Part shown: piece after piece, positions 55,888 to 64,000 of the stretch | Layout of the letters: every line of letters begins with the position of its first letter | Numbering within the stretch: the stretch's first letter is position 1 | Source: Batkoa obscura | Lineage: Eukaryota; Entomophthoromycota; Entomophthoromycetes; Entomophthorales; Batkoaceae | Direction of reading: 5' to 3' | NCBI GenBank assembly: GCA_030770535.1 | Contig: JASVEC010000011.1 | Coordinates: 620,001-684,000 of the forward strand | Length of the DNA: 64,000 bases | The notes under the pieces: model-generated | What the model saw: only the letters and a program-made list of their open reading frames with translations | Database searches by the model: none | Told to the model about the DNA's origin: nothing | Program-made: the position numbers and the translations under genes

Positions 55888-58800
55888 CTTTTTTGAATTC
55901 TATAATCTTTCATTGCTAGAAGTAAAACTTTAAAAACAACCTTAATTGTGACATAAATTTTTATTATCATAGCAAAATAGTCACTTATAAAATAAGGCTT
56001 ATCAACTATAAAAAAGCCCTAACTTTCTTTAATACTTTTGGGAATTTTTGGCTTTAAAATAGGACATTTCTAGGCTTTATCAAATTGTCATAATATTTAT
56101 TTGGCATTTACAAATTGAAAATTAAATTATAATGTTATTTTATACAAATAAATATTTTAAATATCATCATATTGTTTTAAAACAATTTAAGATAAAATTG
56201 CCATGAAATAGCATATTTAGATGCTGCATCTTATCATCAGCTACTTGTTTCTATTCTTTTTATCATATATAGCTTAAAATTTAGTTTTAAAAGTGTATGT
56301 AAGTTATTATTTACAATAGTAAAAAGCGAAACGTAGAGATCAAAGCATCTTTATTTGCATCTTTATTACAATAACTCTATACTGAATATCTATTATAATT
56401 TATTTTAAAAACAAATTTACTAATATTAAGTATGCTTGTATTATAAAAAACTATCATTATAAAGATGAAAAGATAATTTAAAAATAAATTTAAGGCTGAT
56501 AAAATACAATGTTTTAAATCAAAATAATACTTTTAAAAGAATCATAGCTATTTAATCATACTTTTTATGGCTATAAATGTTTTATTTTACAAACTAAGCT
56601 CTCTTATTATACTTTTTATTTTTAGTTGCATATAATAACCGGATAATGGTAAATATAGTATATATGACTTCTTTATTAAGTAACTTATAAAGATCAAAAT
56701 ACATAAATCTATCAAAAATAACATATTACATTATATTATACGAATAGTAGTCTAAAATATTCTAAACTATTCAAATAGTAGTTATAAGCAAGAATCTAGT
56801 AAGAATTATTAAAGAAAATGGTTAAGTAAGATCTGGATAATCTTAATTTGTGTCTTCAATACAGTAGTTTACCCATTTTTAACCAACAATAAGTTTTAAA
56901 AAATTTAGTTAAATACGAAAGGAAGAGAGACACTGTCACATACTCCAATATGCTTTTCGAGATATTATGCCAATTTTTGAAAATCAGATATAAGTTAATT
57001 TAAACCCAAGGTTCAACATTTCTCCGATGTTAAACTACAAAAAAAGGTAATTTAAGCACAGATAGTAAAAAACAAAGCGCTTACTTTCTTGTGTTGAATA
57101 AGTTGAGTAAATTTCTAACTTCAAGCTACTTGGTAAAAAAATAACCAAATGAAAATAGACTCTTTTTTTTTGGAGTTTTCCTTTCCTGTTATATACTTAA
57201 TATTAGCTACTTTGTCTTTTAGAAGTAAAACACTTGATAGTTTCGACTCTTTCAAGGTTTGTAAACAAGGATTTTTGTCTTTATTTTAATTTTTTGTTTG
57301 TTTTGTAATTTTTCTAAATTCCAAGCCTAAATCAAAATGAACAAAATATTGGTTACAACTTTAAATTACAAATGAGACTATACATTTTATTTTTCATTTT
57401 AATTTTTTTGTCTAAGTAAATAACTTGGAACTGTTGACATCTAACTGTACTCTGAATAACCTATTTTCAATACAACTCCTAGATACATTTTTTAGGAAAG
57501 TCACCAAAACCAGTATAAATGACCTTTTCTATAGTCCTATTTCTTTTTGGTACCTCTAAATATGTCGTTAACTTTCCTTGTTTTCAAGTCCACTTGTGAT
57601 CATTTTAGGTATCATTATCTTGACAAATATTTGAGTATAAACACATATGTTTCATGTTACAGAATTTATTTGCCCTTTTATAGATAAACAAATTTACAAA
57701 ATTTGCAATAGTTGCTGTATAAAGTAACATTAACTTTAGCCCAAGTGCTGGGATTAAAATTGCTATAAACTCATGTTAAATTCCCGTTAGGCTATACAAA
57801 ATGGGTTAGAGAGAGTTAAGCTCTTTCGTAAATGCTTTATATCTTTTATACTAGTACTAAAGCGTTTAATAGGCAAATAAATTAAATGTTTACAATTAAA
57901 GATTATAATGCTGAACGAAAGTTGGCATTAAAATATTGTTGAAATAAATAGTAGTAATAAAGTGAATAAAATAAAGATTATCAAAATTTTACAGGTATGT
58001 TTCATATAAAGAAGATATTGAAAATTAACTAACAAAGTCTGTATTAGATATTAAAAACATGACCAGCTATAATCTATATGAGCTTAGTACATCTTCTCAA
58101 GGATTTTAAAAAGTTATTATAAATATTGAGGCAACTTTAAAATTCTGTTGAAACTTATTATAGTTTATAAATTAGAACAGCAAATTCTAAATAATCCAAA
58201 TTTCCGCATTTGAATACAAAGATTTATTAAACTAAACTCTTTATATTACAAATTTTAAAGGATGCATTAAATGTTATTCAAAGTTTGATGATTACAAATT
58301 AATGATTTTGATTATCTGTTATGATTTTTGTAAAATGTTATGCATCATTAAAATTTTTAAAAATATAAATCTTCTAACAGTAAATGAAAGTCAGATAAGT
58401 ATTAACGGGGGATTAATTTTACAGTGATCTAAGCTTACATTAATTGAAAAGTCAAGTCTTGTTAGAAATTAGTAGTAGTAGTGACATGCTATCATTATAA
58501 ATGTGCCGATATTAGTGCTATTTATATAATACGATAATGATAGTATCTATGTCCTATTTCTGTCTTTAAAATAGACAGTCGGTATAATATCTTATGATTT
58601 ATTTTAGTTTAGCTTAAAGGAAAGGGTGTGATAGGATAGTAAAAAAGAAATTTAATAGTAGATACTCAAGTTTATTAAAAGTAGTTTAATACGAATCATA
58701 CTCTAACTTAATTTAGGTGATGAGAAACTGACAAAAAAGTTAAAAGAAGAGTGAATAAAATTCACCAATAATATAAAAGGAAAAGGAAATCTTCAATGGT

Positions 58801-58962
58801 AAAAGTACATAAGAAAAAACGAGGAACATCTTTAATAATAAAATTAAAAAAATTTTATTTATACTGTTTTTAATGTATTTTTTCAATTGATTATTATTCT
58901 TTATAATATAAATAATAATAATATCTAACCTTAGTTTATTTTAGTTTGAATTAATTAATTGA
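55888..58962. other. 3-kb gene-free interval
   Basis: AT-rich sequence between the divergent small secreted-protein and RhoGEF genes. I see no MITE copy, tandem array, RNA gene or long frame. Confidence 0.55.
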
Positions 58963-60425
58963 ATGTTAATATCTCAGGTAATATATTTCTAATTTAAAAT
59001 AGAATGCTTATGCTTTTAGGTTTTGAAATTTGGTTTTAAAAATAAGAACAGGAATGAGGATAATAGCAGCGATAATAATAGTAGTGAGGTAGTTACCAGC
59101 ATCTCAAGCCATGACCGCAGTAGCAGTGAAGTGCCTTTAACTAATGAAAAAAACAAAAACAAATTGTTCAATCGTAAGCGTGCCTCTTTACCAGTTAAAT
59201 TGGAAATAATAAGGGTCGATAATACTGAGTGTAGTAATACAGGTGATAACAACAACATAAATATAAATAATACAAATCTCAAAGCTTTATGGAGAGAACA
59301 ATTTACTGGAGAAGAGTTGGCATCTTTATTACTAACACCGCGTGAAATCGAAAGACAAGAGATAATAAATGAAATAGTTTATACAGAAAAAGATTACATC
59401 AGTGATTTATTAATATTGAAAGTATTGTATATGGATAAGTTAAAGGAGTCAAATATAATAGACGATAAGGCATATAATCATTTATTTTTAAATTTGAATT
59501 CAATAATAAAGTTGCACCAAAATTTATTTAAAGAATTAAAACAAAGAAAGGATCAGCAGCAGCCAATCATCAAAGAGGTTTGCGATATTTTCATAAAGTG
59601 GACCAATGAGCTTAAAATATACTCTAACTATTTGGCGAATCAAACACAAGCGAATGAGACCTACATTAAATTGGTGCAAAGTAATAAGAAATTTAATTTA
59701 TTTATACAACAACAAAGTTCATTACCACAAAGTAAAGGACAAAACTTGAAAAGCTACTTATTAAAGCCATTTCAGAGGATATCCAAGTACCCTCTATTAA
59801 TTAAAAATCTACTACAAGTATCTTCTTCAGGAACTATTGACTTTTTAAATGGGATAAGATGTAAGCATGCCATTGAGGGTTTAATTTTAAAGATATCGGA
59901 AGAAAAGTTTCAAATTGAATACAAGACAACATTGAAAGGATGGAAAGAAAACATTAGTAACTTAGTAAAGTTCAAGTTAACTGATCCGAGAAGGAAATAT
60001 TTAATAGATGACAAATTAATACTAACAACTAAAAATAAGGTGAAAAACAAAATAATAACAAATAAAATTAGCTATTATTTCGTTTTATTTAATGACCTTT
60101 TAGTTTACTTACCTGAGCAATATCGCTTTGGACTATCTAAATTTCAAATTTTATCTTCTTATCATTCTTCCGTTATTTTGTGTAAAGTGCTAGATATCCA
60201 TGATATTACTAAAGATGACGAAGAAGGGGAAGAAAAAGGTAATCATAGCTAATAGCTATTTAACACATATATATTAATATATTTTTAGGGGATGCAAATA
60301 GTTTTAAATTAATAACGATTGGTGCTGAAATTAAATCCTTAATCGTTGAAGCTGAAACTAAAGAAGTGAAATCAAAATGGATGGAGCAGCTTAGATTGTC
60401 AATACCAACTCATTCTGGTTTTTAA
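58963..60425 (+). CDS. Rho guanine-nucleotide exchange factor (DH-PH)
   Basis: Activates a Rho-type GTPase at the cell cortex. Three exons. Exon 1 is only 15 coding bases (58963-58977, MLISQ). A 42-nt intron follows and exon 2 starts in frame with VLKFGFKNKN. A second intron (60239-60288) splits the PH region and the last exon ends PTHSGF, about 456 aa. Without the tiny first exon the main frame has no ATG in a good place. The DH domain spans residues about 120-310: REIERQEIINEIVYTEKDYI (conserved region 1), FNLFIQQQSSLP, and KSYLLKPFQRISKYPLLIKN (conserved region 3). A PH-like domain follows to near the end (YYFVLFNDLLVYL, then W in KSKWMEQLRLSI). The N-terminal 115 residues are Ser/Asn-rich and disordered. 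Confidence 0.92.
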
Positions 60426-60609
60426 TTATCCCTTATTTTTTCTCCTTTTGTTTAAATTAATAAATAAGTTTTAATTTTTAATTTTTAGCTGATTGGATTA
60501 AAGTGAACTTTTTATCATTCTATTTTAACGTCATCATTCACTAATTGATATAAATAAAAAGAAAATTAAAATCTAATAAGCTTTTTTATTTTTTTAACGC
60601 TCAACAAAG

Positions 60610-61267
60610 ATGAAACTATTTAAAAATAACATATTATTGGTATTGTTATTATCTATAAAATACTATTTAGTAGTATCAAGGATGATCTTGGAGTTACCCA
60701 GCGGTAAATTGGATTGCTTCTACAAAGATGTTACAGAAATACATACTAAACTCAATGTATATTTTGCTGTAAGATTATATTTATTTTATTTGTAGTTATT
60801 AATACGCTATAAACTAGTCATATCAAGGTGGTGATTTCACAGTAAACTTAGCAATAAACGACCCTGGTCAAAATCGAATTGTTAATGCAGAGTTAATAAA
60901 GCAAGGAGATTATTCATTTACAGCTAACAGATTGGGTGAATATTCATTCTGCTTTTATAACCCAGGTTCAGAAGAGAAATTGATAGATTTTGAAATTTTA
61001 GATAGAGCTGATAAGAATATGGTATCCCCATTGGTGTTTGAAGATCCTGGGCATTTAACCAATATGAATAAGCTTTTATTTACATTTCAAGATATATGCT
61101 TCGAAATTATTCGTGCTCAAAAGAATTTTAGAAATCTGGAAGCAAGAAATGAAAGTATTATTCAGCAATTAGCTTCAACCCTTCATTCTTATCAATTTGG
61201 TTTACTTTCTATTGTTTGTGTCATGACTTTGATTCAAATTTTTGCGATTAAATCTTTCTTTAAATAA
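60610..61267 (+). CDS. p24 (emp24/gp25L) family cargo receptor
   Basis: Type I membrane protein of COPII/COPI vesicles that sorts GPI-anchored and other cargo between ER and Golgi. Two exons (60610-60768 and 60818-61267) give 202 aa. A signal peptide (ILLVLLLSIKYYLVVS) comes first. The GOLD domain follows with its conserved disulfide pair, one Cys in LDCFYKDV and one in GEYSFCFYN. A coiled-coil stalk (EIIRAQKNFRNLEARNESII) precedes a single C-terminal membrane helix (FGLLSIVCVMTLIQIFAI) and the short cytosolic tail KSFFK, which carries the FF motif read by coat proteins. Subfamily (alpha to delta) is not assigned. Confidence 0.92.
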
Positions 61268-61315
61268 AAATTAAAGATTCATTTATAAATTAAATAGTTT
61301 ATTTTATTTTTTACA

Positions 61316-61971
61316 TTATAATTGATCATGGTGCTTTAATAATTCGTTTAAGACAACACCTTGATCATCATATACAAGCACTGAATTTTTCCAACAGTTA
61401 TATTTTATGCCCAATTCATGATTAAACTTCCATTCTTTCAATATTTCAGCTTCATTTCCTTTAAAATTTTTATATAGTTGCAAATTCTGTCTACCTATTA
61501 ATCGACACGCTTTTAATCTTAATTCATTCACTGACTATAAAATAATTAGTAAACTATTTTAGATAGTAACAAAGAGCATACCCAATCTGGTAAATGAGCG
61601 TCTGCTATTAATTTAAAATTACCAATACCAAACTGTTCAATACCTAAAATCAACTTTTTTCTACTTTCTTCAGTCCACGTCTTTAATTTCATTTGCTCCA
61701 TTTGAAGTTGATGTGAACTTTGTAACTCAGACAATTTGGGTAGAAAATAGTTCTGGTTTAATGTACCATCTTCATGGATGATGTTTTGGGTAATTGAGAA
61801 TTCCTTTCGAATACAGAACTTTTTTCTTATTTCTAAAATATACTTTTGCTTTTCAGTAAGTACTTGTTGGGTGTTACTTTTATTAGAGCTAGCACTTTCT
61901 ATGGAAGAATTACCAACGCTATCATTATCATCCTGGAGTTGATCAACAGTTAAAGTATTTCCTTGAGCCAT
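61316..61971 (-). CDS. SANT/Myb-like domain protein
   Basis: Two exons split by a short intron inside the SANT domain (about 61533-61580), giving roughly 200 aa. The N terminus is acidic and Ser/Asn-rich (MAQGNTLTVDQLQDDNDSVG). A central charged helix region follows. The SANT/Myb-like helices start KLKTWTEESRKKLILGIEQF with GIGNFKLIADAHLPDW, and the third helix comes from exon 2 (SVNELRLKACRLIGRQNLQL). The C terminus (KYNCWKNSVLVYDDQGVVLN) is compact and not recognised. Such proteins usually sit in chromatin or transcription complexes, but no ortholog is claimed. It is convergent with the p24 gene, with only 48 bp between the stops, so 3' ends probably overlap. Confidence 0.7.
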
Positions 61972-62073
61972 TCTTTAATAAAACAAAAGAAAACGATAAA
62001 AAATTATACGAAAGAATAGTGTAAAATATTCAAGTTAGAAATTATGGGATAAGTTAGATTTATTCGTTTGAAA

Positions 62074-62634
62074 TTAAGAATGTATTACAGATAAATAAGA
62101 AAAATGATTTCTCCTAAATGTAATTAAAACTGTGTTAATAGAAGAAATGAAGAACGAGGAAGTAATAAAAAGATGACAAAAATGGAACAAAACAAAATGA
62201 TAGCTATTGGCAATAGTGGGTTGAATGACATTTAGAAGTAAAGATAAAAATAACCATAAAAAGGAAAATAGGACGGTTGTAATTGGTGGATAAAAGAAGG
62301 AAATAACATTGTTATCGTTATTAATAGAATTATTTATATTACTACTATCGCTATTAGAACCCAAATTCAAGTAATTAACTAAACAAAATTTTTGACAATA
62401 ATCATTGTATTCAATAAAAAACCCAGTAATAAAAACAGTCACGAAACACAAACTTAAGCACAAATATTTTATACTAAATTCAATAACATCAACTATTACT
62501 GTATTATTGTTTACTTTCCATGTCTCTATTATTAAATATAAGAACAATAAACCAATTAGCATGGTTGTTTTGCGTATTCCCAAGTTTATATTAAACCCTG
62601 GGTATTGATTTTCCTTGATATGGTATGAATACAT
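62074..62634 (-). CDS. Four-helix membrane protein, unknown
   Basis: 186 aa, intronless, with four hydrophobic segments at residues about 24-42 (TTMLIGLLFLYLIIETW), 56-75 (YLCLSLCFVTVFITGFFI), 111-137 (FFYPPITTVLFSFLWLFLSL) and 145-168. An Asn/Ser-rich loop (NLGSNSDSSNINNSINNDNN) lies between helices 2 and 3. No signal peptide precedes the first helix. The layout recalls small tetraspan families such as MARVEL, but no motif confirms this. It lies 102 bp upstream of the SANT gene on the same strand. Confidence 0.65.
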   Translation of the reverse strand: MYSYHIKENQYPGFNINLGIRKTTMLIGLLFLYLIIETWKVNNNTVIVDVIEFSIKYLCLSLCFVTVFITGFFIEYNDYCQKFCLVNYLNLGSNSDSSNINNSINNDNNVISFFYPPITTVLFSFLWLFLSLLLNVIQPTIANSYHFVLFHFCHLFITSSFFISSINTVLITFRRNHFSYLSVIHS

Positions 62635-63789
62635 TATTTATAATAATATAATAATAAACAAATAAATGGATTAAGTTAAGAGATAAGTAAGAGCTAAGAG
62701 AGGAAACAAAAGGTGAAAAAAAATCGAAAGTTTAGTTTACTATTTATATAGTACTCTTTTTCTAGAAAAACTTATTCTTAATTCATGTACAATTATTCAT
62801 TAATTTACTCAATTTAATGCCAATTTTATCCTAATCAAGCTCTTTTAACCAATCACTATAATCTGTTAAAAAACTCTATCCCTTTATAGTATACAATAAT
62901 GACTCTTTCCTTTAATCTGATAGAAAGATGATAGTAATAGACTCCTTATTTTTAAAGCATTGTGAAGATGTAGAAAAATATTATTTGTGAAGTTCTTTAA
63001 TTTTAAAGTTACGGAGTAATATACCCATTACTTTTATTGTTAATAAGTATTTTCAATTAGTTACCATGATAAAATGATTTAAATATTAATAAAAATTTAA
63101 ATTAAAGTATCGGGTAAATTATATCACGTTTATTCAATTGTGTTTTATTAATAAATTAGATAAAGTAGAATGAGATATAAAATAAAAAGTTAGTTTAATA
63201 TTATACAGTATATTATAAATTAAAGCTCCACGTTTGTAATAATGTAGTGGTAACAATGATTAATATTGGCTATTTTAATATAAAGCATGAAGAAACTTGA
63301 CTATAATATTTATGCAAAAAACCCACATTATCCAAATGAATAAATAAGATGAACTGAATAGCTTAATAACTTATTGTCCATTTTAATTGGCTATCACTAG
63401 TATTGACACAAATTAGTATAAATTAATTTAAAATACAAATTTTTATTTCAAATTGGTGGAACTTTTGGATATGAGTATTAGACTTTTTTAAGTAAATGGG
63501 TAAATTCAAAAGTTTAGTTGCTATTTGTAATATTTTTATTAATAAATTTAAAATTAAACAAAAAAACACTATAGAACACCTATTCTATTTTTATTATTCG
63601 AAGTATTAAATTTTAAAGTTCTAATTAATTTCTAAATTGAAAAATATGCACCTCATTTTCATACCATTTATGCTTAATTTACTACTTTTGAAATAAGCTA
63701 AAACTGGAAATAAGATGAACCTTGGGATTTAAATTGATCAAATAAATAACAATAAGACCAAATATAAATATTCTATATAATCTATAAGT
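62635..63789. other. Intergenic, no gene seen
   Basis: 1.15 kb of AT-rich sequence holding the promoter of the membrane-protein gene and the 3' flank of the last gene. No repeat or RNA gene is recognised. Confidence 0.55.
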
Positions 63790-64000
63790 TTAATGAAAAG
63801 CTTGATTGAGAGGATTGGAAGGAATAGCATTTTTAGCTTTTTGGTAGCTTCTTTCAGTTTGGGATGCTTTACGTTTAAGATATTTGTCAGCTTTTTGGAC
63901 GTTTAAGTTAGCACGGATCTATAAAAATCGAGTTTAGTAAATAAAAGGAATTATTTACTTTTGGCTTACCATGTTTGGACTAATAAATTCTTTATTTTCA
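63790..64000 (-). CDS. C-terminal end of an unidentified gene (5' part outside window)
   Basis: Two exon pieces are visible on the minus strand, joined by a short GT-AG intron (about 63919-63969). The upstream piece reads ENKEFISPNM up to the edge. The last exon reads IRANLNVQKADKYLKRKASQ and then TERSYQKAKNAIPSNPLNQA, ending FH. The peptide is basic and helical. No family is recognised from this fragment. Confidence 0.55.

Noticed and set aside
59023-59025. Start of the RhoGEF at 59023
   Set aside because: The codon there is TTG. An upstream ATG joined by a 42-nt intron gives a proper start.

Overview
The window is nuclear DNA of a fungus with a very AT-rich genome. A Zn(II)2Cys6 regulator, a CreA/Mig1-type zinc-finger protein and short GT-AG introns (about 40-80 nt, one with a TACTAAC branch site) point to fungi. 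A complex I subunit argues against fission and baker's-type yeasts, microsporidia and anaerobic chytrids. The strong AT bias and the AAT-coded asparagine runs would fit an early-diverging lineage such as Entomophthoromycotina, but the species cannot be named from this sequence.

Layout. 1-6.2 kb (minus): methylmalonate-semialdehyde dehydrogenase (cut by the left edge) and translation factor eIF5B. 7.2-8.8 kb: a Dur3-like solute:sodium symporter. 13.7-18 kb: a CENP-B/pogo-transposase-derived regulator and a TMEM135-like membrane protein. 18.2-21.9 kb: NMD3 (60S export) and a CCDC137-like protein, divergent across 217 bp. 22.2-27.7 kb: a Zn2Cys6 factor, a free-methionine-(R)-sulfoxide reductase and an F-box/LRR protein. 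28.8-34.5 kb: NDUFS7, cytosolic threonyl-tRNA synthetase and a spliced gene of unknown function. 35.5-44.6 kb: a three-finger C2H2 factor and a CreA/Mig1-like factor, about 6 kb apart. 53.3-55.8 kb: a secreted multicopper oxidase and a small secreted protein. 59-64 kb: a RhoGEF, a p24 cargo receptor, a SANT protein, a membrane protein and the end of an unknown gene. Most are housekeeping genes, with several regulators and secreted products standing beside long gene-free stretches.

The most distinctive content is in the gene-poor DNA. A family of about 99-bp inverted-repeat elements (MITEs) has fourteen full or internally deleted copies plus one fragment. Termini are GGGGATGT...ACATCCCC and the flanking duplications are 4 bp of A/T. 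One copy lies inside another, and excising it with one ATTT leaves a 99-bp host copy, which separates the target duplication from the element. All four intact minus copies lie 50-355 bp to the right of a plus copy, giving inverted pairs. Between 48.6 and 50.4 kb such copies flank a 772-bp element with 202-bp inverted arms whose outer ends carry a tRNA-like D arm. No transposase for these elements lies in the window.
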